DNA from: Defluviimonas aquaemixtae
Lineage (GTDB): Bacteria; Pseudomonadota; Alphaproteobacteria; Rhodobacterales; Rhodobacteraceae
Direction of reading: 5' to 3'
Assembly: GCF_900302475.1 (NCBI RefSeq)
Contig: NZ_OMOQ01000002.1
Span: 562,501 to 626,500, forward strand
DNA: 64,000 bases
The notes below the pieces were generated by a model. That model did no database searches, was not told the origin of the DNA, and saw only the letters and a list, made by a program, of their open reading frames with translations. The stretch's first letter is position 1; every line of letters begins with the position of its first letter. A program made the position numbers and the translations under genes. Below, one piece after another: positions 21,402 through 30,266 of the stretch.

Positions 21402-22279
21402 CCGTCGTCTCCCAAGGCCTCGACCAGATCGAGTGCTGCGCCGTAGAGGTCGTCGACGAAGCTATCGATGGCCGCCGCATCCAGGTCGCTCAGATCGGTT
21501 CCGCGCGCGTCGAACTCATCACGCACACAACCTTCGACGAAGTCATGCAACATGGCTTGCGCTCGTTCGACCCCGCCGATGTCAGAGGGCGCCGCGATGG
21601 CGTTGGTCCCTACCTCATTGAGAATTTTACCTTCAATCGAACGGCTTACGACCCCGATGAAGAACTCGCGCAAATCGTCTGCGGAGAGCTCATCGAAGTT
21701 CCCGACACCAGCGGCGGCTAGATCGGCGACTGTCTCAAGCATCGCGTCCCTCGCGATCGCTTCGTCAATTGTGCCGCCTGCAGGACACAGCATATCCGTC
21801 AAAGCGACGAACACGTCCTCGGCGGGAGCCCCTGCCATGCCCTCAAGATTGAACCGCCTCAGCGCCTCTGCCGGACCCTGATTGACGAAGTTCCTCGCGA
21901 GGCCAGCCACGCCGCCGGCCACGGCGCGTGAGTTTGGCATACGGCTCGCCGCGGCGCGTCCTCCACCGCTCGCACTTACATATCGGCCTGCGCCTCGCCG
22001 CATGGCTCGCTCGTCGGATGCTCGCGCACCCCTCGTGATGTTCCCGCGAGCGCCACCGAGACCCGAACTCGCTGGAACGGCAGGTATCGGCGGGTATGCC
22101 TGAGCGGGCGCCGGCCCAGCCGGCGCCCCCCCGTTTTGATCCGGTCCACCGTTCCCGTCACCGTCTGTGGAGTCCGGCTCGGCATTGTCGGGTGCGACCG
22201 CGGGCGGCGACGCGGGCTCGTCGACCCAGCTTGGAACCAGCCCGTTTTTGGAGCCGCCGAATGTTCCGGACGTCCCCAT
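21398..22279 (-). CDS. qatB: QatB, Qat system component
   Basis: A 293-residue protein with the characteristic start MGTSGTFGGSKNGLVPSWVD. A Pro/Gly/Asn-rich low-complexity region at about 25-80 is followed by a Gly-Ala-rich segment and a helical C-terminal domain. No catalytic motif is visible. It starts on the stop codon of qatA and overlaps qatC by 4 bases. Its biochemical role in the published Qat system is not something I can deduce from sequence. Confidence 0.9.
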   Translation of the reverse strand: MGTSGTFGGSKNGLVPSWVDEPASPPAVAPDNAEPDSTDGDGNGGPDQNGGAPAGPAPAQAYPPIPAVPASSGLGGARGNITRGARASDERAMRRGAGRYVSASGGGRAAASRMPNSRAVAGGVAGLARNFVNQGPAEALRRFNLEGMAGAPAEDVFVALTDMLCPAGGTIDEAIARDAMLETVADLAAAGVGNFDELSADDLREFFIGVVSRSIEGKILNEVGTNAIAAPSDIGGVERAQAMLHDFVEGCVRDEFDARGTDLSDLDAAAIDSFVDDLYGAALDLVEALGDDG

Positions 22280-24207
22280 CAGCTACGCTTCCGCTTGCTG
22301 GAGAGTTTCATCGCCGCGCTCGCCGCCGCCTTTAGTGGCTTGTTATCATCCTGATCGGCCCATCCCTTGAGCGTCGTCGCGAAGTCCGAACCTACGTCGG
22401 TTTCGCTGAAGACTGACGCCCAGCCGCTGACCGCCCAAGGGCCGAGTTTGGAGACCGGAAGATCCTGCACGAAAGAGAGCAACGGCCTCTGCAGGAAGGG
22501 ATGCTGACGCGCCATCTCGGCCAGCCCCTTTACGCCCACGGGCTCTTGGGCTAGGTCCTCAGCATCTCGCACTTTGGCGCGCAGCGCATCGAAGACCTGT
22601 TCGGCTTCAATTGACTGAAGCCGAGCAACTTCTGCCGCAGCCTGCTTCACCTGTAGCGGCGAGCCCTGAAGCTTGGCGATGAGTTCGTCCAGTTCGCCCA
22701 GGGATGTGACCGCGCCAAAAACGCTTCGCCTGTCTCGGGTGACGAAGACGTATGGTCTGAGATCGTTCTCGGCGAGCGGCGGATCAATGGCTGCCCACTG
22801 CTTCGCCCATTCGATGTTTGGCCAATCGGGCAACGAAGTCTCCGTGGACGGACCAGTCGTTTTCCCGTCCGCCGACTTCGTCTCCAGGCCGGACGTAGGG
22901 GCCGCGACCACGGCTTCGAGCACCGCGAGTTCCTCCGACGCCCCGGTGCTCGCGGAACCGCGCGCCATTGCGTCATAGAGTTCAGGGGCGAAGCGTTCCG
23001 CTAGCATGATCTTGGCGAGTACCGAGATGTTCAGTTCATCGCGGAAGCCGCGCTCCTCCGCGATAGCCAGACGAAGCATCATCGTGTTGATGAAGCGTTT
23101 TATCTGTCTCGGGTTACCCCGCGCGCCATCCGCCAGGATCGGAGCGATCCGCCCGGCCAACTCCATCGCTCGCTCTACCTCGACTGGCACGCCGCCCAAG
23201 GCCTGCTCGACCGCCTTCCGGTCGAGGCCAGGGCCTTTCCATGGGCGGCGCAATACCTCGCGAGCCAGCGCGGTCAATTTCTGGAACTCGTCGGATTCCT
23301 CGCTGAAGACGTTCAGCACCAAGAGCAACGTTATATAAATCCGCGTCTCGGCATATCCGAGCGAGGGAAGACGGAAGGGGACCTGGATCAGCTTCTCTAG
23401 GTAGTTGCGAGCATACGAGGCTGGACCGGTAGCCACAGGCAGGTCCGGGAAATGTTGCCGCACGGCGTACTCGATCATCCCCTCGTCCGCTCCGATGACA
23501 AAGGCCGCTCGTGGTACGAACAAAAACAACCTGATCGCCTCCAGCGTTTCGATCGCAATATTCGGAAGGCATCGGTCGAGGTCATCGACAAGGACCACCA
23601 GGCGATCAATCTCGGCGTCCTGTAGGAGTTTGGCAAACTCCTCCCGGAAAGCGTGCATCTGTTCAGGCGCGCTGTCTTCAGCGACTTCGCGCAAGTACTC
23701 GTCAGACCCCTTGACGAGCGCAGCCAGATTCTCCGGCGACACGTCTTCGGCACCCTTCCCGAGGAGACTTCGCGCGGCTTCACCAAGTTCCTTAATCGTG
23801 TCGGGATGGGGAATCCCGGTAGCCAACGTCAGGCCATACGCTCCCGCCTTGCGCGCGAGCTTCATCCAGTCGACCCGTTTCAACACCCTCTTCGCCTGTT
23901 CGGCGACTTTCTGCGACGTGGGGCGCTTGCGGCGCAGTTCCTCGACGATCGTTTCGATCAGGACCGCCTTCGCGTCTTCAAAGCCCTGGAACAGCCAGCC
24001 GTTGAACCGTACACAGAGCACGCGGTCGTCGTTGGAGAACGCCTCCTCCACCATCATGAGGACGCTGGATTTGCCGGCGCCCCAGTCGCCGTGGACGCCG
24101 ACACTCAGGGGTTCGTCCGACTTCTCGCCCACCAGACGGACCACCGTCTTGGCGATCGCCTCGTAGTACAAAAGGTCTACCGCAGTCTCATTGTCTGCGA
24201 CGATCAT
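22279..24207 (-). CDS. qatA: QatA, KAP-family P-loop ATPase of the Qat system
   Basis: A 642-residue KAP NTPase. Walker A GDWGAGKSSVLMMV lies at about residues 44-57, followed by VRFNGWLFQGFED, and Walker B LVVLVDDLDRCLP near residue 205, all typical of KAP ATPases. A sensor-like NPRQIKRFINT is near 370. The C-terminal third is variable and helical. First gene of the Qat operon; the 468-base gap upstream should hold its promoter. KAP ATPases often act at membranes, but no clear membrane helix is seen here. Confidence 0.94.
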   Translation of the reverse strand: MIVADNETAVDLLYYEAIAKTVVRLVGEKSDEPLSVGVHGDWGAGKSSVLMMVEEAFSNDDRVLCVRFNGWLFQGFEDAKAVLIETIVEELRRKRPTSQKVAEQAKRVLKRVDWMKLARKAGAYGLTLATGIPHPDTIKELGEAARSLLGKGAEDVSPENLAALVKGSDEYLREVAEDSAPEQMHAFREEFAKLLQDAEIDRLVVLVDDLDRCLPNIAIETLEAIRLFLFVPRAAFVIGADEGMIEYAVRQHFPDLPVATGPASYARNYLEKLIQVPFRLPSLGYAETRIYITLLLVLNVFSEESDEFQKLTALAREVLRRPWKGPGLDRKAVEQALGGVPVEVERAMELAGRIAPILADGARGNPRQIKRFINTMMLRLAIAEERGFRDELNISVLAKIMLAERFAPELYDAMARGSASTGASEELAVLEAVVAAPTSGLETKSADGKTTGPSTETSLPDWPNIEWAKQWAAIDPPLAENDLRPYVFVTRDRRSVFGAVTSLGELDELIAKLQGSPLQVKQAAAEVARLQSIEAEQVFDALRAKVRDAEDLAQEPVGVKGLAEMARQHPFLQRPLLSFVQDLPVSKLGPWAVSGWASVFSETDVGSDFATTLKGWADQDDNKPLKAAASAAMKLSSKRKRS

Positions 24208-24675
24208 TGGCTCATCTGTCTTTCACAATTCGTATTCGAGAACATGAACACACTATGGCAATGCATTCCAAGAAGCGAAGCGTCATTTGTGTGCTTAGAA
24301 GGCCGTTTTTGCGCCCGAGTTGTACGCGAACTCGACCAATCGAGGAATGCGTGCCCGGCGCAAATATGCAATTAGCGGTTCAAAAAATTCCTCCTACAAT
24401 AATGAGAACGGCCACTCTCCGCCCTGCTTGCATATTTCGCGCGTCAGCGAACCGACATCAAAAGCATTTGAGGAAGGACTGCACGAGGCCTGTCACGGTT
24501 GAAGTCTCATGCAGCGTCGCGCTCCAGGAAATCGGCAATCGCCTCAAGCATAGCTCGTGGTGTGCGATTTCCGTACCCCCATCTTCGCACTCCATCCCGC
24601 CTGTCGCACTTCGACATCGTGGCCGCAACCAGCCGCCGTTGTCCGGCGGCCTCACGGACCCCACGGAGGCTTTCC
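24208..24675. other. Intergenic region between qatA and the HTH gene
   Basis: The qatA-proximal 200 bases are AT-rich and probably contain the operon promoter, though no clear -35/-10 pair stands out. The half nearer 24675 is GC-rich again and contains CCGCC/GGCGG hairpin arms just before the GGAGG of the next gene. One short minus-strand frame at 24507-24617 is listed separately. Confidence 0.4.
24507..24617 (-). CDS. Possible 36-residue protein or gene remnant
   Basis: An ATG-to-TGA frame with a protein-like end: RRWGYGNRTPRAMLEAIADF, then LERDAA. No Shine-Dalgarno is evident and I do not recognise a family. It may be the truncated 3' end of a gene displaced when the Qat operon was inserted. 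Offered as tentative. Confidence 0.25.
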   Translation of the reverse strand: MSKCDRRDGVRRWGYGNRTPRAMLEAIADFLERDAA

Positions 24676-24960
24676 ATGCGACCCGATCACGCTCCCCTGC
24701 CGCCACGCTATCTGCGGACCAAGGAGGCCGCGCAGTTCCTCAGCCTATCCGCGCGCACCCTCGAGAAGCACCGCACCTATGGCACCGGCCCGGCCTATCA
24801 CAAGCTGGGTGGGCGGGTCGTCTATTCGATCGAGGATCTCGATGCCTGGGTCCAGCGCGGTGCCGTGACCTCGACGTCCGATCCGCGCGGTGGCCGAGTA
24901 CTACCCGCGAAGCGCCATGTGCTGACCGCGACCCCGCCCGCGGGCCGTGCTTTCCGCTGA
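24676..24960 (+). CDS. AlpA/excisionase-like helix-turn-helix protein
   Basis: Ninety-four residues with a MerR/AlpA-type winged helix: RYLRTKEAAQFLSLSARTLE, then YHKLGGRVVYSIEDLDAWV. Proteins of this type act as small regulators or recombination directionality factors. ATG at 24676 follows GGAGG by 6 bases. The gene immediately precedes repA, as in most relatives of this element, so it may regulate replication or excision. Confidence 0.85.
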   Translation: MRPDHAPLPPRYLRTKEAAQFLSLSARTLEKHRTYGTGPAYHKLGGRVVYSIEDLDAWVQRGAVTSTSDPRGGRVLPAKRHVLTATPPAGRAFR

Positions 24961-24979
24961 TCCGGTTGAGGCAGCTCCA

Positions 24980-26068
24980 ATGTCCCGCAACGCATCCGAA
25001 CGCGGCCAGCTCGATCTGTTCCACGCTCTCCCCGGCGAGTTCGCGGCGCGGGACGCGCAGGATCTCATGTCCTATCCCTTCTTTTCCTTGTCCAAGAGCC
25101 ATCGCACGCGGCCCATCGAGTTCGCGGCAGGTAGTGTCGAAATCCGTGTCGAGGCCGTCGCGGATCACGGCATGGCCACGGTCTGGGATGCCGATATCCT
25201 GATCTGGGCGGCCAGTCAGATCGTTGAGGCGCGCGATTCCGGGTTGCGCACGTCGCGGCTCATGGTGGCGACGCCGTACCAGATCCTCACCTTCATCGGG
25301 CGGGGCACCTCCGCCCGCGACTATCATCGGTTGAAGGCGGCACTGGACAGGTTGCAGTCGACGACGGTCTGCACCTCGATCCGCCAGCCGACCGAAGGAC
25401 GTCGGCACCGTTTTTCCTGGATCAACGAGTGGACGGAGCGGACCGATGTTAGTGGCCGCCCCGACGGGATCGAGTTGATTGTGCCCGACTGGTTCTACCG
25501 GGCGGTCCTCGATGACGCGCTGATCCTGACCATCGACCGCGCCTATTTCGATCTGACGGGTGGCCTCGATCGCTGGCTCTATCGACTGGTGCGCAAGCAT
25601 GGTGGCCGCCAAAAGGCAGGGTGGCGGTTCGAGTTCCAACATCTCCACGTCAAATCCGGCAGCCTCTCGCCCTTCAGGCGGTTTGCCTTCGAGTTGCGGG
25701 ACATCATCCGTCGACAGCCATTGCCGGGCTATCGCCTGGCGCTAGAGATCGAGACGCGGGGGCGACGACTGCTCGCTTTCGAGCCCTGTGGACAGGCTGT
25801 GGACGGGCTCGTGCCATCAGGAACCCCGAATGTCGTGCCATCGGGAACCGGACCCTCGTGCTATCAGGAACCCGGTTCGGGTCCATCCATTTCAAAAGAC
25901 GACAGAATTCGGGGCCGTAACTTAGACTCTAACTCGGAATCTAACTCTTGTTGCGCTGCTCCCGCTGGGGACAAGCCCGCACGCGGACGCGCTCTATCCC
26001 TCGAAACGGGCTCTCAGAATGACAGGCCCGAGCGACCTCTCGGCACGTCGAAGAGAGCGACGACATGA
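24980..26068 (+). CDS. repA: Replication initiator protein RepA
   Basis: A 362-residue initiator of the RPA family of alphaproteobacterial plasmids and ICEs. Family segments include LMSYPFFSLSKSHRTRPIEF near residue 33, VWDADILIWAASQIVEA and LTGGLDRWLYRLVRKHGG. It would open an origin for plasmid-like replication of the excised circle. The C-terminal 80 residues are poorly conserved in protein terms and coincide with iteron-like DNA repeats and an AT-rich stretch. It overlaps the DUF2840 gene by 4 bases. Confidence 0.88.
   Translation: MSRNASERGQLDLFHALPGEFAARDAQDLMSYPFFSLSKSHRTRPIEFAAGSVEIRVEAVADHGMATVWDADILIWAASQIVEARDSGLRTSRLMVATPYQILTFIGRGTSARDYHRLKAALDRLQSTTVCTSIRQPTEGRRHRFSWINEWTERTDVSGRPDGIELIVPDWFYRAVLDDALILTIDRAYFDLTGGLDRWLYRLVRKHGGRQKAGWRFEFQHLHVKSGSLSPFRRFAFELRDIIRRQPLPGYRLALEIETRGRRLLAFEPCGQAVDGLVPSGTPNVVPSGTGPSCYQEPGSGPSISKDDRIRGRNLDSNSESNSCCAAPAGDKPARGRALSLETGSQNDRPERPLGTSKRATT
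25809..25872 (+). repeat. Three iteron-like repeats inside repA
   Basis: Seventeen-base units TCGTGCCATCAGGAACC (25809), TCGTGCCATCGGGAACC (25833) and TCGTGCTATCAGGAACC (25856), spaced 24 and 23 bases. The 23-base step shifts the third unit out of frame with the others, so the repeat is kept as DNA rather than protein. An AT-rich segment with TCTAACTC twice follows at about 25926-25950. Likely replication origin elements. Confidence 0.6.
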
Positions 26069-26583
26069 GTCCGATCCGCTCCGAACCGCACGAGGTTGAT
26101 GCACAGACCATTGGCAGAGAAGGCAATCTGACCTTCGTCGACCTGACCTGGAAAGAGGGACAGATCGAACAGTGGGTCCGGTTCGGCCATCCGGTCTGCG
26201 AAGAGCGCATTGATCATCACCGGCGCCGCTTCGGCTTCGCGCCAGGAGCCGTATTCGGGGTCAATCGCTGGGCGGCCAACGCCTATGGCACGGTCCTCTC
26301 GCGCTTCGACATCTTGCGAACTGCAAGGCCTGGAAGCCCCATGCAAACGCTGCCTTATCTGCGGCCCGGAGGGACCTTGCTGCTCTCCACCCACGGCTGG
26401 CCCAAGGTCGAACGCGTGTTACAGGCGATCGACGCCATCGAGGCGCTCGGAATCGATCCGGCGGATGCCTCGCCGGACTACTGGCGACACCTGCACAATC
26501 GCCTGGCCACAGCGCAACCGGCCCATCCCTATACGCGCCTGCAGCACCGGGCCTGGCTCAAGCGGCGGAGCCTCGGGTTATGA
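26065..26583 (+). CDS. DUF2840 domain-containing protein
   Basis: A 172-residue protein of DUF2840, a family found almost only next to repA and traF on alphaproteobacterial mobile elements. Recognisable parts are LTWKEGQIEQWVRFGHPV, RRFGFAPGAVFGVNRWAANA and LHNRLATAQPAHPYTRLQHR. No enzymatic motif is known to me. Overlaps of 4 bases with repA and traF place it in one operon. Confidence 0.87.
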   Translation: MSPIRSEPHEVDAQTIGREGNLTFVDLTWKEGQIEQWVRFGHPVCEERIDHHRRRFGFAPGAVFGVNRWAANAYGTVLSRFDILRTARPGSPMQTLPYLRPGGTLLLSTHGWPKVERVLQAIDAIEALGIDPADASPDYWRHLHNRLATAQPAHPYTRLQHRAWLKRRSLGL

Positions 26584-27170
26584 TCTCGCGGTGGGGAATC
26601 ATCGGGGCGACAGCGCTGTCGGTTAGCCTGATCGTCCTGCCCGTTATTGCCACCTGGTCGCCGCGCGTTCTGTGGAATGTCAGCGCGAGCGTTCCCGTCG
26701 GGCTCTATCGGCTGCACCCTGTCGAGCGGCTGGCCATCGGGGATCTGGTGGCGGTTGCACCACTTCCGGCGCTTTCGGATTTCCTTGCTTCCCGCGGATA
26801 TCTGCCGCGCGGCGTACCGCTGCTCAAGCATGTCGTGGCGCTCGAAGGAGCGTTGGTCTGCCGCTCGGGCGACAGGATCACCGTCGACGACCGCCCTCTT
26901 GGCGACGCCCATGCGCAGGACCGCGTCGGCCGCGCGTTGCCCATCTGGCAGGGCTGTCATCGGCTCGGCGCTGGCGAAGTCTTTCTCATGAACCCGGAAG
27001 CGCCCGACAGCCTGGACGGGCGGTATTTCGGCCTCTTGCCGCGAACCTCGATCACCGCCCGGCTGACACCGCTTTGGACCGTTTCCGGCGGGAGCACCGG
27101 AGAAGCGGTGCATCCGGATTTCACACCGCACCACAACAGAAAGGAGGCACGCCATGCCCCAGATCGGTGA
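26580..27170 (+). CDS. traF: TraF-type S26 family signal peptidase
   Basis: A 196-residue membrane-anchored serine peptidase. One N-terminal membrane helix (about residues 7-25) is followed by SASVPVGLYRLHP with the nucleophilic Ser and VPLLKHVVALEGALV with the general-base Lys. FLMNPEAPDSLDGRYFGLL is the final conserved box. In RP4-type systems TraF matures and cyclises the TrbC pilin, which fits the trbC gene at 42748. It overlaps both neighbours. Confidence 0.88.
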   Translation: MISRWGIIGATALSVSLIVLPVIATWSPRVLWNVSASVPVGLYRLHPVERLAIGDLVAVAPLPALSDFLASRGYLPRGVPLLKHVVALEGALVCRSGDRITVDDRPLGDAHAQDRVGRALPIWQGCHRLGAGEVFLMNPEAPDSLDGRYFGLLPRTSITARLTPLWTVSGGSTGEAVHPDFTPHHNRKEARHAPDR

Positions 27171-27489
27171 GTTCACTCGCACGAAATCCGGCTTTGCCGG
27201 GTATGTCCGAACGCTGACACTGGACCTTGAGATCTCCCTCGACAAGGCCGAGGCGACCGAGGCCGAGAACGCACCCGACTACCGCCTCTTTCACGGAGAC
27301 GGTGACCTCGCCCGTGAAATAGGGGCGGCCTGGGCGCGCACCGGGGAGAAGGCCGGTGAGTATTTCTCGGTGCTGATCGACGATCCGATGCTGGCGCAGC
27401 CCATCCGTGCCAACCTGTTCTGCAACGGTGAAAGCTCGGTCTGGTCGCTGCAATGGACCCGTCCGCCGAGGCGCAACGGGGCGGCGTGA
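27154..27489 (+). CDS. DUF736 family protein
   Basis: A 111-residue protein with the standard DUF736 pattern: MPQIGEFTRTKSGFAGYVRT, ENAPDYRLFHG, IGAAWARTGEKAGEYFSVLI and LFCNGESSVWSLQWTRP. The family is very common on alphaproteobacterial plasmids and ICEs and has no proven role. Its start overlaps traF by 17 bases. Confidence 0.9.
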   Translation: MPQIGEFTRTKSGFAGYVRTLTLDLEISLDKAEATEAENAPDYRLFHGDGDLAREIGAAWARTGEKAGEYFSVLIDDPMLAQPIRANLFCNGESSVWSLQWTRPPRRNGAA

Positions 27490-27492
27490 GCG

Positions 27493-28236
27493 ATGGCGCT
27501 GATCAGCACGAAACGCAGTCGCCGGACAACGGTCGATCGACCCCGCATTACCCAAGTCTGCGCCACATTCCTTCTTTCCGGCCTTGCCGTGACGGGGCCA
27601 GTCAGCCCCCCGGCTTTCGCCGAAGCACCGACCATCCAAATGGATCCGATGCGCGATCCTCATGCAGCCGCTATCGCCGAAGCCTCTGCTCGCTTCGTGA
27701 TCCCGGAACACTGGATCCGTGCCGTGATGCAGGCAGAAAGCGAAGGCGACCCGCGTGCGGTCAGCCATGCCGGGGCCATGGGACTGATGCAGGTCATGCC
27801 CGGCACATGGACCGTCTTGCGGCAGGACCACGGTCTCGGAACCGACCCGTTCGATCCGCGCGACAACATCATCGCCGGCACGGCCTATCTGCGCGCCATG
27901 CTCGATCGCTATGGCACCGTCGGCGGCATGCTCGCCGCTTACAATGCGGGGCCAGGCCGGTATGACGCATACCTCTCGGAGGCGCGTCGGCTTCCCGCCG
28001 AGACCCGCGCCTATGTCGCGATGCTGGCTCCCCGCTTGGACGGCTCGGCGCCCCTTCCGAGCCGCGCAACCGTCGCCGATTGGCGCGAGGCTGGACTCTT
28101 CGCCGACAGTTCGGCGGCTCATCCACTGCAAAATGGCAGCAGCCCGGATGCACGTCGACCGGCCCACGAAACGGGTCCAGCCGCCCCCAATCCCGGCATT
28201 TTCGTTGCCCGGCCCGGCGCGGAGACACGGCCATGA
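27493..28236 (+). CDS. Lytic transglycosylase (conjugation-associated)
   Basis: A 247-residue exported peptidoglycan hydrolase. A basic N terminus and hydrophobic segment to about residue 40 form the signal peptide. The SLT domain follows: IRAVMQAESEGDPRAVS with the catalytic Glu, GAMGLMQVMPGTW, and MLAAYNAGPGRYDAYL. Such VirB1-like enzymes open the cell wall for the secretion channel. It starts 3 bases after the DUF736 stop. Confidence 0.9.
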   Translation: MALISTKRSRRTTVDRPRITQVCATFLLSGLAVTGPVSPPAFAEAPTIQMDPMRDPHAAAIAEASARFVIPEHWIRAVMQAESEGDPRAVSHAGAMGLMQVMPGTWTVLRQDHGLGTDPFDPRDNIIAGTAYLRAMLDRYGTVGGMLAAYNAGPGRYDAYLSEARRLPAETRAYVAMLAPRLDGSAPLPSRATVADWREAGLFADSSAAHPLQNGSSPDARRPAHETGPAAPNPGIFVARPGAETRP

Positions 28237-28483
28237 AAGTGATCGCGGTTTCTTGGGCTCTGGAGCGCCGTGTCGCAAACGCGGCGGAAGGGCGCGCTCG
28301 GACAACGGGCGGGAAGGAAAAAGGGCGAGATAAAAGCGCCTGCCACGAATGCCGCAAGTCCCTGACGGGACTGGCGTTTTCGTGTGCATGGCTTTCGGTC
28401 GTGTGCAGGCTTCGGCAATTTGTCCTGCTTTTTCAATGCTTCGGCATGCACAGGTGCGTTTCAGGCCTCGGATGGGGCTGCGC
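28237..28483 (+). other. Candidate origin of transfer region
   Basis: A 247-base gap directly before the relaxase gene. It contains hairpins AGTCCC-TGAC-GGGACT (about 28357-28373) and ATGC-TTCG-GCAT (about 28436-28447). TTGTCCTGCT at 28420-28429 recalls the TCCTG core nicked by VirD2/RP4-type relaxases. A short frame beginning at 28233 crosses the region but has no recognisable content. oriT is proposed from position and motif only. Confidence 0.4.
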
Positions 28484-30250
28484 ATGACCGACACCGAGCA
28501 CGACTTCCGGATCCGACCGGGCAAAACCCGTAGCACCCGAACGCCGCGTTCCAAGAGCTTCGTGAACCAGGTGCTGCACGCGGCACAGAAAGCCGGGCAT
28601 ACCGGGCCATCGCGCAGTCCGGGTCGGCGAGGGCGCTCGACTTTCGGGCGTGGCCATGGCCGGTTTGGGCGCAGCCGACTGTTCTCGCCCGCGCGCCGCG
28701 TTGTCGTCAAAGCCCGTATCGCCCGTCACAAGGGCCGGGCCTATCGCGCGGCTCCGCTCTCGACCCATCTCACCTATCTGCGCCGCGACGGCGTCAGCAA
28801 GGATGGGGCGAATGGCCTGCTCTTCGATGCCAAGACCGACGGTCTGTACTGTTCCGACTTCGCAGCACGATGCGAGGATGACCGGCACCATTTCCGCTTC
28901 ATCATCTCGCCCGAGGACGCCGCCGAGATGGAGGACCTGCGCGGCTTCACCCGCGACCTTGCGCGCCGGATGGAGGCCGATCTCGGCACGCGGCTGGACT
29001 GGATCGCCGTGGATCACTGGAATACCGACAACCCCCATGTGCATCTGATCGTCCGCGGCGTGGATGATCGTGGCGGCGATCTCGTGATCGCGCGCGACTA
29101 CATCAGCAGCGGGCTGCGGTCCCGCGCCGAGGATCTGGTCGCGCTGGAGCTCGGTCCGAAACCGGAGCACGAAATCCGGCATGCGCTCGAAAGGGAGGTC
29201 ACGGCGGAACGCTGGACGCGCCTCGATCGGGAGCTGCGCTATCAGGCCGATGATCTCGGTCTGCTCGACCTGCGCCCCTCAGCACCCGGACCCGCGGACC
29301 CGCAAATCCGCCGGTTGATGATCGGCCGCCTTCAGTACCTTTGGAGACTCGGTCTCGCGTCGGACGGCCGCCCCGGCGAATGGATGCTCGGGCTCGAGGC
29401 CGAACGCACGCTCCGCGACCTGAGCGAGCGCGGCGACATCATCAAGACGATGCACCGCGCCTTCGCCGAGCGGGGGCAGGACCGCGGCTTCTCCGACTTC
29501 GCCATCGACGCGGGCAGGCCAGGGGACCCGATCATCGGGCGGCTTGTCGAGACCGGCTTGTATGACGAACAGACTGGCACCGCCTATGCCGTGATCGACG
29601 GGACAGATGGGCGCGCGCATCATGTCCGCTTCCGCGGTCTGGACGCCTTCGAGCACACGCCCGCGTCTGGCGGCATCGTCGAGGTCCGCCGCTTCAGCGG
29701 CGCGGACGATCCGCGTCCGACGCTTGTCCTGGCCAACCGGTCCGATCTCGACCTGCAAGGCCAGATCACCGCGCCCGGCGCGACCTGGCTCGATCACCGT
29801 CTGGTCCAACGTTCCCGCATGCCGCTTGCGATGGGCGGGTTCGGGGCGGAGGTCCGGGACGCCCTCGATGCCCGTGCCGAACATTTGGTGGATGAAGGGC
29901 TGGCCCAAAGGCAGGGACAGCGGATCATCTTTCAGCGGAATCTCCTCGCGACCCTGCGGCAGCGCGAGCTCGACGCCACGGGCTGGACGCTCGAGGCCGA
30001 GACCGGTCTCCAGCATCAACCCGCGAAACCCGGCGAGCATGTGTCCGGCACCTACACGCGGCAGCTCCGTCTGACCTCCGGCCGCTACGCGATGATCGAG
30101 GGTATCGGCCCCGACGGCGGTCGCAGTTTCCAGCTCGTCCCCTGGTCCCGCGAGATCGAGCCCCGCCTTGGCCAGCACATCACCGGGATCGTGCGCGGCG
30201 GCGGTGGGATCGACTGGAGCCTCGGGCGCAAGCGCGGGCTCGGCATCTGA
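28484..30250 (+). CDS. Relaxase (DUF3363/VirD2-like)
   Basis: A 588-residue conjugative relaxase that would nick oriT and lead the strand into the recipient. The N-terminal third is basic. The HUH-type metal site is DHWNTDNPHVHLIVRG at about residue 180, preceded by HHFRFIISPEDAAEMEDL. The C-terminal DUF3363 region ends SFQLVPWSREIEPRLGQHI. I chose ATG 28484 because family members begin with MTDTEHDFRIRPG-like sequence; the frame is open further upstream into the candidate oriT. Confidence 0.9.
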   Translation: MTDTEHDFRIRPGKTRSTRTPRSKSFVNQVLHAAQKAGHTGPSRSPGRRGRSTFGRGHGRFGRSRLFSPARRVVVKARIARHKGRAYRAAPLSTHLTYLRRDGVSKDGANGLLFDAKTDGLYCSDFAARCEDDRHHFRFIISPEDAAEMEDLRGFTRDLARRMEADLGTRLDWIAVDHWNTDNPHVHLIVRGVDDRGGDLVIARDYISSGLRSRAEDLVALELGPKPEHEIRHALEREVTAERWTRLDRELRYQADDLGLLDLRPSAPGPADPQIRRLMIGRLQYLWRLGLASDGRPGEWMLGLEAERTLRDLSERGDIIKTMHRAFAERGQDRGFSDFAIDAGRPGDPIIGRLVETGLYDEQTGTAYAVIDGTDGRAHHVRFRGLDAFEHTPASGGIVEVRRFSGADDPRPTLVLANRSDLDLQGQITAPGATWLDHRLVQRSRMPLAMGGFGAEVRDALDARAEHLVDEGLAQRQGQRIIFQRNLLATLRQRELDATGWTLEAETGLQHQPAKPGEHVSGTYTRQLRLTSGRYAMIEGIGPDGGRSFQLVPWSREIEPRLGQHITGIVRGGGGIDWSLGRKRGLGI

Positions 30251-30266
30251 CGAAAGGACCCTGACC

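Noticed and set aside
25809..25872. CRISPR-like array
   Set aside because: Only three units with 6-7 base spacers inside a rep gene; iteron-type repeats fit better.
28233..28487. Short frame between the transglycosylase and the relaxase
   Set aside because: Although its ATG overlaps the preceding stop, the content is low-complexity and not protein-like, and the region is better explained as non-coding, possibly oriT.
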